Shown here piece after piece: positions 17,825-27,453 of a DNA stretch of 64,000 nt. The translations under genes were made by a program, and so were the position numbers. The DNA is taken from positions 1,342,001 through 1,406,000 of the forward strand of contig NZ_CP022112.1 in NCBI RefSeq assembly GCF_000730165.1. The letters are read 5' to 3'. The notes under the pieces were generated by a model. That model saw nothing but the letters and a program-made list of their open reading frames with translations. It searched no databases and was not told where the DNA came from. The stretch comes from Nitrospirillum viridazoti CBAmc. Lineage in GTDB: Bacteria; Pseudomonadota; Alphaproteobacteria; Azospirillales; Azospirillaceae. The stretch's first letter is position 1, and each line of letters begins with the position of its first letter.

Positions 17825-20113
17825 TCAGCTGGCCATGACGATGACTTCCGCCGGGCTCCCCGGCAGCGCCTGCGGGCCGTGCGACGCCGCCCGCAGGCGC
17901 AAACGGACCTGGCCGCCGGTGCCGACCGGCGCGCCCGTGACGTGATAAGCCGTGCCGGTGACGCGCCCCTGCCAGATCCAGTCGTCCCCGGCGGCCCCCT
18001 CCGCCGCGGCATAGACATCGTGATATGCCGCCGCGGGCTCAGGCGCCCATCGCAGGCGCGCCTCGGCCCAACGCCCGTCCACCGAAGCCGCACATGCCTC
18101 CACCGTCAATCCACGCGGCGGCGGCATCGTGACGCCGGCAGGCGGCGGTCCGACATAAAGCTCCCCAATGCGGATGTCGACCGGCAGCGGCGCGGCCGCC
18201 GCCGAAGCCGCCCCTAAAAGCACAGCCGCGATCGTCCGCCCGCGATAAGGCGCCAGCGGCAATGTCAGGCGCGACCAGCCCCCTGGAAGCGCTTGCCGGT
18301 GCGCGCCCTCCAGGGGCAGCCATGCGGGCGTGGCCGGCGCGTCGGCGAAAACAAGCCCCAGCCGCAGGGCACCGGCGCCCTGCCCCTTCAGCACCAGTTG
18401 GGCCACGCAGCCGGGCACGCCGTCTACCGCCAGCGCGGTCTTATACAACCACACCCGCGTCGCGTTGGCCGGCCCCAGCGCACCCGTGATGGCCAGGGAC
18501 GAGCCGCCGTCGAACGCGGTGTCGTAGGCATAATCCACCGCCAGCAAATCCGCCCCGTGGGAGGCTGGGCCGGCCATGGGCTCGACCCGCCATTGCCAGG
18601 TGGGAAGGATGTCCTGGATGCCCAGGTTGAACCAGGGCCGATCCGCCACGACGGCGCCGCCGACATGGAAACGATCCCCTTCGCCGGTGTTGAACCGGGT
18701 GAGGAACGGGAAGGCGCCGATGACCGAGCGCTCGGCGATGAAATTGGCGACGCCGTAGGTCATGGGCAGGTTCAGCTGGTCCGTTGGCTTGGGCGCCGCC
18801 GCGTCATGGTCGGTGTAGCGGTGGCGCCCCCGGGGGCCGGGCAGATAGGCCCGCGCCTGCGCGGCGTCCGGTGCGTTCTCGTGCGCGGGATTCTGCGATT
18901 GTCCGCTGAAGAACATGCGCTCCAGCGTGCCGAGAATACGCCGGTCGGCCGTGGCGCCAGCCCCCTCCCCCGGGGCCAGCAGGGACGTCCGCACGGCGCG
19001 CAACAGGGTGCGCAGCCCATCCTCCACGCTGTAGACCTGCAAGCCGCCATAGGCGTAGGCGCCGTCGTTGGGGTGGATGACCCGGGGTGCCGCGGCGCCC
19101 AAATAGCCCGGCCCGGGGTACAGTTGAAGCCCGAAGTAAGCCACGGCGCGGGGGTCGAAGCCGTTCGCCAGGCAATAGCCGCGCACCTCCAGCGGCGCCA
19201 CCGGCGCGCCGGAGCAGCAGTTGCCGGGCCCACCGTAACGGCTCCATCCCTGGTCCAGCATGGCGCTGTCAGGGAAAGCCTGGCCCGGCCGGCCGTCGCG
19301 GCGGCGCATGAGCCAATTCATGTCGGTGCCGCCGTCATAAAATTGGATGTGGAAATCGGCCAGGCCGCGCCGCTTCGCCTCGTCGCGCATGGCGGCGATC
19401 CAGTCCAGGACCTGGGCCTCCGCCGCCTCCGTCCCGTTCTCGAAGTTCACGAAATAGCCGTCGAAGCCGAAATAATCCGCCAAGTCGACCATACGGCGCG
19501 CGACCTCCGGCATTGGTACCGCGCTGCCGTCATAGAGACGGTGGTCGGGCTGGAAGATGGTGCCGAGGGCGAGGGCGCCGTTGCGGTGAGCCACGTCGAC
19601 CAGCGCGGGATTGGGGATCATGCCGGTGCCGCGCCAGCCCACGATGATGTCGTGATAGGTGAAGATGCGCGGCACCTGCACGCCGCCCGGAAGCGGGGTG
19701 CCGTGACGCCGGCGCATCAGCGTTTCCTCGGGAATGCCCGCCGCCAAGGGGCCGTAGCAGTCGGACAGGCTGGCGACACCCGGCACCGGATCCAGTGCCG
19801 GATGGGCCTGGGTGGCGGCGAAGGGCGCGATACGGCGCGCGCGCTTTACCCGCGACTGGAAATAGGGTGCGTCGGCGTCGTCCCTGGGATCGTAGTCCAT
19901 CAGCGCCTGGAACGCGTCCCACCCGGACCCGGCCGGGGCCAAGGGGTAGCGCGGCAGCAGGCGGCCGCCCCCCGCGGCCTCCCCTCCCGCGCGGGCCGCC
20001 GAAAGCGGGACAGGCACGGTCCCGGCCGCAAGCGCCGCCAGGGCCAGGGACGCGAAACCACGGCGCGTCAGCCCCGATGATCCAGGCAAGGGTCCCGCCA
20101 AGATATCCCCCAT
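17825..20113 (-). CDS. Tat-exported GH85 endo-beta-N-acetylglucosaminidase (ENGase)
   Basis: 762 residues. A twin-arginine signal (LTRRGFASLAL, residues about 15-42) indicates folded export by Tat. The (beta/alpha)8 barrel from about residue 60 to 430 contains IFTYHDIIVGWRGTG and, in GFDGYFVNFEN, the catalytic pair N223 (oxazoline stabilising) and E225 (acid/base) of GH85. These enzymes cut the chitobiose core of N-linked glycans. Downstream are beta-sandwich modules (about 480-690) and a fibronectin-like C-terminus. ATG at 20111-20113 with GAGGAG upstream. It lies 61 bp behind the TonB receptor gene, separated by a hairpin. ENGases are uncommon in this group, and no mannosidases that would finish N-glycan breakdown are in the window. 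Confidence 0.88.
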   Translation of the reverse strand: MGDILAGPLPGSSGLTRRGFASLALAALAAGTVPVPLSAARAGGEAAGGGRLLPRYPLAPAGSGWDAFQALMDYDPRDDADAPYFQSRVKRARRIAPFAATQAHPALDPVPGVASLSDCYGPLAAGIPEETLMRRRHGTPLPGGVQVPRIFTYHDIIVGWRGTGMIPNPALVDVAHRNGALALGTIFQPDHRLYDGSAVPMPEVARRMVDLADYFGFDGYFVNFENGTEAAEAQVLDWIAAMRDEAKRRGLADFHIQFYDGGTDMNWLMRRRDGRPGQAFPDSAMLDQGWSRYGGPGNCCSGAPVAPLEVRGYCLANGFDPRAVAYFGLQLYPGPGYLGAAAPRVIHPNDGAYAYGGLQVYSVEDGLRTLLRAVRTSLLAPGEGAGATADRRILGTLERMFFSGQSQNPAHENAPDAAQARAYLPGPRGRHRYTDHDAAAPKPTDQLNLPMTYGVANFIAERSVIGAFPFLTRFNTGEGDRFHVGGAVVADRPWFNLGIQDILPTWQWRVEPMAGPASHGADLLAVDYAYDTAFDGGSSLAITGALGPANATRVWLYKTALAVDGVPGCVAQLVLKGQGAGALRLGLVFADAPATPAWLPLEGAHRQALPGGWSRLTLPLAPYRGRTIAAVLLGAASAAAAPLPVDIRIGELYVGPPPAGVTMPPPRGLTVEACAASVDGRWAEARLRWAPEPAAAYHDVYAAAEGAAGDDWIWQGRVTGTAYHVTGAPVGTGGQVRLRLRAASHGPQALPGSPAEVIVMAS

Positions 20114-20134
20114 GCTGAGGCTCCTCAAAGGAAT

Positions 20135-20164
20135 GGCCCCGCGCGACGCCTGCCGCACGGGGCC
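20135..20164 (-). promoter_or_regulatory. Intercistronic hairpin between TonB receptor and GH85
   Basis: GGCCCCG at 20135-20141 pairs with CGGGGCC at 20158-20164. On the minus strand the stem is followed by ATTCCTTTG and then the GH85 Shine-Dalgarno. It could reduce read-through or protect the receptor mRNA end, so the receptor is made in larger amounts than the enzyme. Confidence 0.45.
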
Positions 20165-20174
20165 GGTACCGGCA

Positions 20175-23165
20175 TCAGAACGAGACGGTGAAGCCCATCT
20201 GCACCATGCGGCCCAAGGCGTCATAAACCTGGGGGATGGTGTTCGAGCGGGCCAGCGAGATGTTGTAGGAGTTGGCCACGATGGGCGGCATCTTGTCCGT
20301 CAGGTTGTTGACGGTCAGCCGCAGGCTGATCTGGTCGTTGACCATATAGCCGACGGCCACGTCGAAGTAATCGTAGGACGGGATGTAGGTGAAGGTGGTG
20401 ACACGGGTGGACGCGCTGGCGCCCAGCGCCGGGTCGTTGCTGTTGGCGGCGTTGGTGACGCCGGAAATGTGGCGCCAGTTGAGGGAGATGCTGTAGGCGC
20501 CGCCATCGCGCATGTAGGTGCCGCGCAGGTTGTGCGTCCAGGCCGGGAACGGCTGGTTGCAGCGCGGACCAAAGTAACCGACGCAGCTGGCGGCCAGCGA
20601 GTTGGGCGTGTCCTGACCGCCCGTGCGGGTGCTGAGCGAGCCGTTGAAGTCGAAATCGAGATGACCGCCCAGCTCAGCCACCGGCAGCAGATACTGGGCC
20701 TGGAAGTCGTAGCCCTCGGCGAAGGTCTTGTAATTGTTGGTATTGCCGTAGGTGACGAAGCCGGTACTGGGCGTGCCGCCGCGAACGGTGTCGTAGCTGG
20801 TGAGCGACCCGTCCGGGTTGCGGCTGAAGTGGCTGCAGTAATAGGCGGTGGCGAACAGCGCGCAGCTGCTGCTGTAGAAGTCGTCGTAGTTAAAGCCGAT
20901 CGAGCTGTCGATCATGATCAGGTACCGGTCGGCCGACAGGGTCAGGCCGGGCAGGAAGCTGGGCTTCAGCACCGCGCCGTAGGTCAGGGTGTGGGCCGTT
21001 TCGGGGTCCAGCACGAAACCACCCTGGCGCGCCAGGCAGGCGTTGTCATCGCACTGCTTGATGTGCCCGTACTGGGCGGCGGTGACACCGGTCAGCTGGC
21101 ACGCGGCGAGGCTGGCCGTGGGGTTGCTGCCGGCGCAGATGTCGGGGCCGCCCGAGGTGAAGTCGATGGCCTGGTTGTTCTCATAAATGTTGGGGGCGCG
21201 CGCCGCCTTGTTGTAGCTGGTGCGCAGGGTCACGTCCGGCACCGGGGCATAGGTGCCCTCGATCTTCCAGGTGGTGAAGGTGTCGGGATTGGTGTCGTAC
21301 TTCGACCAGCGATACCCGCCCTGGGCGGACAAAAGGTGCACGAAGGGCTTGTCCTGCACCAGGGGCGCCTGCACCTCGATATAGCCTTCCTTCACGCTCT
21401 GGCTGGCCTTGAAGTTGCTGCCATACCCCGCGTTGCTGACGAAGGCGTCGTCGACGGTGTTGTTCTCCATGTCCTTGCGGTATTCGGCGCCGAAGGCCAC
21501 CGCCAGGCCATCCTTCGCCAGGGGGCTGGTGACGCCATAGCGCCCCAGGTCACCGTTGACGTTGACCGTGGCGTCCCACAGGACGCCGACCTGTTCCTGC
21601 GTGCCGCCATAGCCGCCCTCATAGAAGTTGACCAGGGACTGGCTGCCGCCGTTGGCGACGAAGATGTTGGCGGGGACGCAATTGGGGCTGGTGCCGGCCA
21701 CCTTGGCGGCGCAGGTAGGCGTGCCGTTGACGTTGACGACGTTCAGGGAGTCGGCCTGGGTCTGGTAGACCGGGTTCTCGAAAGCCGGCTTGTAGGTCTT
21801 GTCGAACCGGGCATACACGCCGCCGACGTCATAGTGCCAGGCGTCCCAGACCTTGCCGCGGAAACCGGCCGAGACGCGCTGGTTCTCGTTCAAATAATAG
21901 TCTTTCAGCTGCGCCGTGCTGTCGAACTGGTAGCGCACCTCGGTCGGCATCAGGGCGCCGGTGCCCGCCAGGGAGCCGCACAGCGCCTGCTGCTGCTGCG
22001 CCGACATCAGGGGGTTGTTGCAGTTGATGTTGTAGGCGGACTCGCCGAACGTCGACGGCGAATACAGCCGCGAGGTGCGGAACTGGTTGTAGGAGGTGTC
22101 GCTGGAAATCAGGTAGGAGCCATAAAGCTCCACGGAATCCGTCAGGTCATAGTTCAGGAACAGGCCGCCGTTGATGCGTTCATCCTGACGCTGCAGGTAA
22201 TAATCCTGGTACGAATTATAGGCATAGGTCTGGTCGCGGGTGACGAAGGTCTGCGAGCCGTTCTTGGCGTTTGAGAAGACTTGGCCTGCGTTGTCCCCTG
22301 ACTGCGGGCTGAAATAGCCGTACTTGGAATAGGTGGAGGTCTGGCAGGACAGCGGGCCGTCGGTGGTGGACTGGATCAGGCCGCAGGCGGAAAAGTCGCG
22401 GTCCTTGTACAGAACCGGCTCCGTCCGGCGATAGTCGGCGAAAGCGCGCACGTTCAGCCGCCCATCGGCGAACTTGCCGCCCCAGGCGGCGTTGAAATCC
22501 CCGCGCCCGCCGTCCCACGCCTGGCCGTCGGGCGAGCCGATGCCGTATTTGTCCGCCACCGGCTGCACGATGGTGCGCTGGTTGTAGTGATCGTAAAGAC
22601 TGTAGTTGCCGCTGACCTGGAAACCGGTGAATTCCTTCTTCAACATGAAATTCACCACGCCGGCCACGGCGTCCGAGCCATAGGCGGCCGAGGCGCCACC
22701 ACTGAGCACGTCAATACGCTCCAGGAAGGCGACGGGGATGATGTTGATGTCCAGGCCGATGTTGGTGGCCACGCGCTGGCCGTCGATCAGCGTCAGGGTG
22801 CGGCCGAAACCGATGCGCCGCAAATTGATCTTCTGCGCGCCGTCACTGTCCTGATAGGTCTGCTGGTTGTCAGGGGACACCTGGGGCAGGCGGTTCAGGA
22901 TGTCCTCGACGTTCAAGGCGCCCGACTGCTGAATTTCCAGCGATGTCACCGAGGTGATGGGCGCCGCCGAGGTGATGTTGGGCCGGGCCGCAATGTGCGA
23001 GCCTACGACCACCACCTCCGTCAATTCGGAACCGTCGGCCCCGCCGTCGGTATTTTGCGCCACCTGCCCGCCCGCCGACGCGGACTGGCCCCCCGCCATC
23101 ATCGGCAGGGCCACGACGCCTAGGACGGTGCCCAGCGTCAGGGATGCGATCCTTCGTGAAACCAT
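20175..23165 (-). CDS. TonB-dependent outer-membrane receptor (GH85 locus)
   Basis: 996 residues. Signal peptide about 1-30, then the TonB-box-like region TEVVVVGSH, a plug domain (about 60-180; VEDILNRLPQVSPDN, NLRRIGFGRTLTLIDGQR, IDVLSGGASAAYGSDAVAGVVN), then a long barrel ending in aromatic Phe as is usual. Paired cysteines in extracellular loops (CGLIQS...SCQ, CQLTG, CDDNAC) fit large substrate-binding loops. Likely imports an oligosaccharide or glycopeptide in a TonB-driven way; the adjoining GH85 suggests N-glycan-type substrates. GGGAG lies eight bases before the ATG at 23165. Promoter overlaps two palindromic operators, probably for the nearby LacI regulator. Confidence 0.92.
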   Translation of the reverse strand: MVSRRIASLTLGTVLGVVALPMMAGGQSASAGGQVAQNTDGGADGSELTEVVVVGSHIAARPNITSAAPITSVTSLEIQQSGALNVEDILNRLPQVSPDNQQTYQDSDGAQKINLRRIGFGRTLTLIDGQRVATNIGLDINIIPVAFLERIDVLSGGASAAYGSDAVAGVVNFMLKKEFTGFQVSGNYSLYDHYNQRTIVQPVADKYGIGSPDGQAWDGGRGDFNAAWGGKFADGRLNVRAFADYRRTEPVLYKDRDFSACGLIQSTTDGPLSCQTSTYSKYGYFSPQSGDNAGQVFSNAKNGSQTFVTRDQTYAYNSYQDYYLQRQDERINGGLFLNYDLTDSVELYGSYLISSDTSYNQFRTSRLYSPSTFGESAYNINCNNPLMSAQQQQALCGSLAGTGALMPTEVRYQFDSTAQLKDYYLNENQRVSAGFRGKVWDAWHYDVGGVYARFDKTYKPAFENPVYQTQADSLNVVNVNGTPTCAAKVAGTSPNCVPANIFVANGGSQSLVNFYEGGYGGTQEQVGVLWDATVNVNGDLGRYGVTSPLAKDGLAVAFGAEYRKDMENNTVDDAFVSNAGYGSNFKASQSVKEGYIEVQAPLVQDKPFVHLLSAQGGYRWSKYDTNPDTFTTWKIEGTYAPVPDVTLRTSYNKAARAPNIYENNQAIDFTSGGPDICAGSNPTASLAACQLTGVTAAQYGHIKQCDDNACLARQGGFVLDPETAHTLTYGAVLKPSFLPGLTLSADRYLIMIDSSIGFNYDDFYSSSCALFATAYYCSHFSRNPDGSLTSYDTVRGGTPSTGFVTYGNTNNYKTFAEGYDFQAQYLLPVAELGGHLDFDFNGSLSTRTGGQDTPNSLAASCVGYFGPRCNQPFPAWTHNLRGTYMRDGGAYSISLNWRHISGVTNAANSNDPALGASASTRVTTFTYIPSYDYFDVAVGYMVNDQISLRLTVNNLTDKMPPIVANSYNISLARSNTIPQVYDALGRMVQMGFTVSF

Positions 23166-23465
23166 CGTGAACTCCCGTTCTGCTTCGTTGCGTTTTTATG
23201 TTTGATAAATTTATTTTCATTAATCGTAGCATATGTGAAATCAGTTTCAATGCTAAAATGAAACCAGTTTCATAGGGTGCTTGCCGTGCTGGCGGAGGCG
23301 GACGGGAGCCTGGAAGGCGTCCAGAAGGCCGCATACGAATTCTTGTTGTGGTTCGCCCCCCCTCCTGTGCCATGAAGGACACGGTGGCTGGGGTTCCGGC
23401 CCCATGGACGAAGCCTGCGCAACGCCTTACAAGCGCAGGGAAATCAAGGGACAGGGAGGGGACGT
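23166..23465. promoter_or_regulatory. Divergent promoter region of TonB receptor and sugar symporter
   Basis: About 300 bp with a markedly AT-rich part (23190-23275). A minus-strand promoter can be read: -35 TTGAAA (complement of 23245-23250), 16-base spacer, -10 TACGAT (complement of 23223-23228). The operator 23236-23249 overlaps the -35 and the spacer. The right half (23280-23465) is GC-rich without a gene; a GGAGGGGA ribosome binding site precedes the symporter ATG. Confidence 0.6.
23236..23272. promoter_or_regulatory. Twin LacI-type operators TGAAAYCAGTTTCA
   Basis: Two 14-bp near-perfect palindromes, TGAAATCAGTTTCA (23236-23249) and TGAAACCAGTTTCA (23259-23272), 23 bp apart, about two helical turns. 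Central CA-like/CG-type symmetric boxes of this size are typical for LacI-family dimers, and a LacI gene lies 2 kb away in the divergent unit. Position over the predicted promoter predicts repression. Confidence 0.65.
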
Positions 23466-25052
23466 ATGGTGCCGGTTGCAGGCATGGCCTGGGTCGACTA
23501 CGCCATCGTGGCGGTGTATCTCATCGGCATCGTCTCATTGGGGCTATACCTGGCCCGCCGCCATTCCTCGACCGAGGATTTCTTCCTGGCGTCGCGCGGC
23601 ACCACTTGGCCCGTCATCGGCCTGGCGCTGCTGGCCTCCAACATCTCATCCACCACGCTGATCGGGCTGGCGGGGGCGGCCTACGGCACCGGCATCTCGG
23701 TGTACAATTACGAATGGATGGCAGCGGCCGTCCTGGTGTTCTTCTGCGTCTTCTTCCTGCCCTTCCTGCTGCGGTCCAAGGTCTACACCCTGCCGGAGTT
23801 TCTGGAGCGGCGGTACAGCGGCCTGGCGCGCAGCTATTTCTCAGGCCTGACCCTGTTCCTGAACCTGGTGGTGGACACGGCCAGCGCCCTCTACGGCGGC
23901 GCCCTGCTGTTCAAGCTGCTGCTGCCCGGCGTGCCCCTGTGGCAGATCGTGATCGTGCTGGCGGTGTCGGCCGGCATCTACACCATCGCCGGCGGCCTGC
24001 GCGCCGTGATTTACACCGAGACCATCCAGGCCGTGCTGCTGCTGACCGCGTCATGCGTCATCGCCGTGCGCACCTTCCTGAAGGCCGGGGGCTGGGATGC
24101 GGTGATGGGGGCGGTCGACCCCGCCAAGCTGTCGCTGATCCGCCCCTTGAGCGACGCGGCCGTGCCCTGGCCCGGCCTGCTGACCGGCGTGCCGCTACTG
24201 GGTTTCTACTTCTGGTGCACCAATCAGTTCATGGTGCAGCGCGTGCTGTCGGCCAAGGATGAGAACCACGGGCGCTGGGGCAGCCTGTTCGCCGGTGCCC
24301 TGAAGCTGCCGGTGCTGTTCCTGATGGTGCTGCCCGGCACCGCCGCCATCCTGCTGTACCCCAACCTGAAATCGCCGGACCTGGTGTTCCCCACCCTGCT
24401 GTTCGGCCTGCTCCCTGCCGGCCTGGTGGGCCTGGCGGTGGCCGGCTTCATGTCGGCACTGATGTCGTCCATCGCTTCCACCTTCAATTCGGCGTCCACC
24501 CTGTTCACCATGGACTTCGTGCGCCGCTGGCGGCCGGAGATGCAGGGCGCCGCCCTGGTCCGCGTGGGCCGGATGGCCACCCTGGTCATGGCCGTGGCCG
24601 CCATGGCCTGGGCGCCGCAGATCGAGCATTTCGGATCGCTGTGGCAGTACCTGCAGGTCATCATCGCCTATGCCGTGCCGCCGGTGATGGCGCTGTACCT
24701 GGTGGGCATCTTCTGGCGCCGGGCCAACGCCGCCGGGGCCGCCGCCTGCATCACCGCCGGTGTCCTGGGCGGGGCGGCCCTGTTCGTGGCGAACACGGTG
24801 CTGGACGTCGTCAGCATCCACTTCCTGTACGTGGCGCCCCTGCTGTTCGTGTTGTGCGCCATCGTGCTGGTGCTGGTCAGCCTGGCCACGGCGCCGGACG
24901 CGGCGGAAAAGTCGGCCGGCCTGGTCTGGACCCCCGCCTTCTTCCGGGAGGAAAGCGTGCGCCTGGCGCATGAGCCCTTCTGGCGCAACTACCGCGTCCT
25001 GGCCGGCCTGCTGCTGGCCGCCACCGCCGTCATCGTCTACACCTTCCGCTAA
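23466..25052 (+). CDS. Sodium:solute symporter (SSS family, SGLT-like sugar transporter)
   Basis: 528 residues with about 14 membrane helices. Family features include YLIGIVSLGLYLARR at helix 1, SNISSTTLIGLAGAAYG in the sodium-binding helix, GGLRAVIYTETIQ, FYFWCTNQFMVQRVLSAKDE and GFMSALMSSIASTFNSASTLF, the last being the helix 8 sodium site serines. It brings a sugar into the cytoplasm with Na+. Strong GGAGGGGA site before the ATG. Divergent from the TonB receptor and followed by LacI, so it probably carries the product of the GH85 locus across the inner membrane. Confidence 0.92.
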   Translation: MVPVAGMAWVDYAIVAVYLIGIVSLGLYLARRHSSTEDFFLASRGTTWPVIGLALLASNISSTTLIGLAGAAYGTGISVYNYEWMAAAVLVFFCVFFLPFLLRSKVYTLPEFLERRYSGLARSYFSGLTLFLNLVVDTASALYGGALLFKLLLPGVPLWQIVIVLAVSAGIYTIAGGLRAVIYTETIQAVLLLTASCVIAVRTFLKAGGWDAVMGAVDPAKLSLIRPLSDAAVPWPGLLTGVPLLGFYFWCTNQFMVQRVLSAKDENHGRWGSLFAGALKLPVLFLMVLPGTAAILLYPNLKSPDLVFPTLLFGLLPAGLVGLAVAGFMSALMSSIASTFNSASTLFTMDFVRRWRPEMQGAALVRVGRMATLVMAVAAMAWAPQIEHFGSLWQYLQVIIAYAVPPVMALYLVGIFWRRANAAGAAACITAGVLGGAALFVANTVLDVVSIHFLYVAPLLFVLCAIVLVLVSLATAPDAAEKSAGLVWTPAFFREESVRLAHEPFWRNYRVLAGLLLAATAVIVYTFR

Positions 25053-25207
25053 GGGCCCCGTCCATGGTTGATCCGCTGCGGGTGTTGCCGCCCGGCACCA
25101 TCCGCCCTGACCTAATGGATCCCGAGCCGCGACGCGCATTGCGGGGACGCGGGACCGATTGCTATCATCCGCGCCCAGGGGAGCACCAAGAGGCCGGAAG
25201 CAAGGGG

Positions 25208-26236
25208 ATGCGGGTCAAGCGTCCGACATCGTTCGACATCGCCGAACTGGCCGGCGTGTCGCAGTCCACCGTGTCCCGCGCCCTGCGCAACGACGCGATG
25301 GTCAGCGAGGACACCCGCCAGCGCGTGGCCCAGGCGGCCCGCCTGCTGAACTATAAGGTCGACGTCAACGCCCGCAATCTGCGCTCGCAGAAGACCAACA
25401 CCCTGGCCCTGCTGCTGTATGAAGACCCGGTGACCAGCCAGTCACTGATCAACCCCTTCTTCCTGTCCATGCTGAGCAGCATCACCAAGGCGTCCGCCCG
25501 GCGCGGCTATGACCTGCTGATCAGCTTCCAGCAGTCCAGCGACGACTGGAGTGCGGACTACGCCGCGTCCAAGCGGGCCGACGGCCTGATCTTCCTGGGC
25601 TATGGCGACTATCTGCGCTACGTCGACAAGATCAGCCGCCTGGATGAGGTCAGCACCGCCTTCGTCACCTGGGGCCCCGTGGTCCCGGGCCAGCCCGGAC
25701 ACTTCATTGGGTCGGACAACATCCAGGGCGCCCGCGAGGGCGTGCGCCACCTGATCGCGCGCGGCCGCAAGCGCATCGCCTTCCTGGGCGACATTTCCGA
25801 GCATTGCCCGGAATTCCGCGACCGCTACACCGGCTATGTCGAGGCGCTGGGCGAGGCGGGCCTGCCGGTGATCGAGGCGCTGTACGCCGATGCCGCCGCG
25901 TCGGAGGAGGTCGGGCACCAGGCCATCCTGAACCTGATCGGCCGCGAGGGGCCTATCGACGCCGTGTTCGGCGCCTGCGACCTGCTGGCCATCGGTGCCA
26001 TGAACGGCCTGCGCGAGCGATCCTTGCGCGTGCCCGAGGATGTGGCGGTGGTGGGCTTCGACGACATCGTCGCCGCCCCCTTCACCTCACCCCCCCTGAC
26101 GACCATCCGCCAGGACACCGCCGCCGCCGGCGAACTGCTGGTGGAAAACCTGCTGCGCCTGATCGACGGCCGCCCCATCGAGACGACCCAGATCACCACC
26201 AGCCTGGTGGTACGGGGCAGCTGCGGCGGCGCCTGA
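25208..26236 (+). CDS. LacI-family transcriptional regulator
   Basis: 342 residues. N-terminal helix-turn-helix DIAELAGVSQSTVSRALRN (about 9-28), hinge helix region around VNARNLRSQKTNT, then a periplasmic-binding-protein-like effector domain (about 65-335) with VPEDVAVVGFDDIVAAPFTSPPLTTIRQD, the classical C-terminal signature. ATG at 25208 is used because the DNA-binding helices begin directly after it; GGAAG lies upstream. Follows the symporter by 155 bp. Most likely governs the TonB receptor/GH85/symporter unit through the twin operators at 23236-23272; it may or may not also read the different ATACGTAT boxes of the starch locus. Confidence 0.92.
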   Translation: MRVKRPTSFDIAELAGVSQSTVSRALRNDAMVSEDTRQRVAQAARLLNYKVDVNARNLRSQKTNTLALLLYEDPVTSQSLINPFFLSMLSSITKASARRGYDLLISFQQSSDDWSADYAASKRADGLIFLGYGDYLRYVDKISRLDEVSTAFVTWGPVVPGQPGHFIGSDNIQGAREGVRHLIARGRKRIAFLGDISEHCPEFRDRYTGYVEALGEAGLPVIEALYADAAASEEVGHQAILNLIGREGPIDAVFGACDLLAIGAMNGLRERSLRVPEDVAVVGFDDIVAAPFTSPPLTTIRQDTAAAGELLVENLLRLIDGRPIETTQITTSLVVRGSCGGA

Positions 26237-26363
26237 CCCCTTCGGGATGGCCGGCATACCCCGGTTGTTGCCAACATCCCAGGCGTACGGTATCCCGGTG
26301 GTGGGGACCGCAAGGGGGGACGTCGTTGGGGCGACCGGGCATACACCCCGATTGGAGTTGGAC

Positions 26364-27431
26364 GTGCTGCAACGACCCAGCTACAGGCAATCCCTGATTT
26401 CGCTGCTGTCGGATCTGACCGGGCCGGACACCCGCGCCGCCGGGCTGGACGCGCTGGAGGCTGCCGGCTATCTCACGCCGGCGCTGCGGGAGGTTTGGGC
26501 GGCCGAACTGGCCCGGCCCAAATACGCCACCCGCTACCTCAGCGAAATCGTCTCCCAGGAAAAGGTGCGCATCGAAAAGCTGCTGCGCCAGGTGGGCGGG
26601 GAGCTAACGGCGGTCAAGACCCGCGCCGTCATCGCCAATTTCAGCCAGGCCCTGCAGGTCTGCAAGCAGGGGCATCGCCTGGACCCCGACCGCATCCGGC
26701 GGTCGCGCATCCTGGACTTCGGCGCCGGCGTATGGTCGTCCCTGTCCGCCTCCATCATGCTGTACGCCATCGGGTTCGAGCAGGCGGACGCGTTCGAGCC
26801 CTTCCCCATCGCGCCGGACATGGTGGCGGAGAGCGTCTTCCAGACCATCCGCTGGCTGTATGACACGCCGGACGCCTTCGCCGTCTTCGGCGCCACGCCG
26901 GCGACGATGAAGCAGCGCGTGGCCGCCCTGGATTTCTCCGGCCTGGAGGAAAAGCTGGACGGCCTGAACGCCGGCGGCCCGCGCGTGATCGATTTCGGCC
27001 CCGTCCGGCTGTTCAACAACACCGACATGATGGACAACGGGTATTACGACCTGGTGTGCAGCAATTCGGTGCTGGAGCATGTGGAGGACATGCGCGGCGC
27101 CCTGACCCGACAGCGGGAGATCCTGAAAGACGACGGCGCCTGCGTGCACACGGTGGACTTCACCGACCACCGCGCCATCTCGGCCGACCGGGAGGACATC
27201 GAGCATTCCTTCCACATGTACTACGACGGCATCCTGGACGAGGTGAACGGCCTGCGCGCCGGGGACTTGGAATCCCTGTTCGTGCTGAGCGGCTTCCACG
27301 GCAGCATCGTGCGGCTTATGGCGGCGCCTGACGGGTATATCGACCACACCCGCCTGCACCCCCGCTTCGCCCACTATTCCCCGGCGGACTTGGCAGCGGC
27401 GGTCAGCAGTTACGTGCTGACGAAGGTTTAG
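26364..27431 (+). CDS. SAM-dependent methyltransferase-like protein
   Basis: 355 residues from a GTG with GGAG seven bases upstream; an ATG at 26247 in the same frame is the alternative. An alpha-helical N-terminal part (about 1-105) is followed by a class I methyltransferase fold: ILDFGAGVWSS as motif I (about residue 114), then YYDLVCSNSVLEHVEDM, the motif IV/post-IV region typical of Methyltransf_11/23 enzymes, and LKDDGACVHTVDF. Motif I is slightly unusual (DFGAGVW rather than DxGCGxG). Position between a LacI gene and a convergent GH15 gene says nothing on substrate. Possibly a glycan or lipid methyltransferase. Confidence 0.75.
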   Translation: MLQRPSYRQSLISLLSDLTGPDTRAAGLDALEAAGYLTPALREVWAAELARPKYATRYLSEIVSQEKVRIEKLLRQVGGELTAVKTRAVIANFSQALQVCKQGHRLDPDRIRRSRILDFGAGVWSSLSASIMLYAIGFEQADAFEPFPIAPDMVAESVFQTIRWLYDTPDAFAVFGATPATMKQRVAALDFSGLEEKLDGLNAGGPRVIDFGPVRLFNNTDMMDNGYYDLVCSNSVLEHVEDMRGALTRQREILKDDGACVHTVDFTDHRAISADREDIEHSFHMYYDGILDEVNGLRAGDLESLFVLSGFHGSIVRLMAAPDGYIDHTRLHPRFAHYSPADLAAAVSSYVLTKV

Positions 27432-27453
27432 CCCCAGAGCGGGTGGCGGTGCT

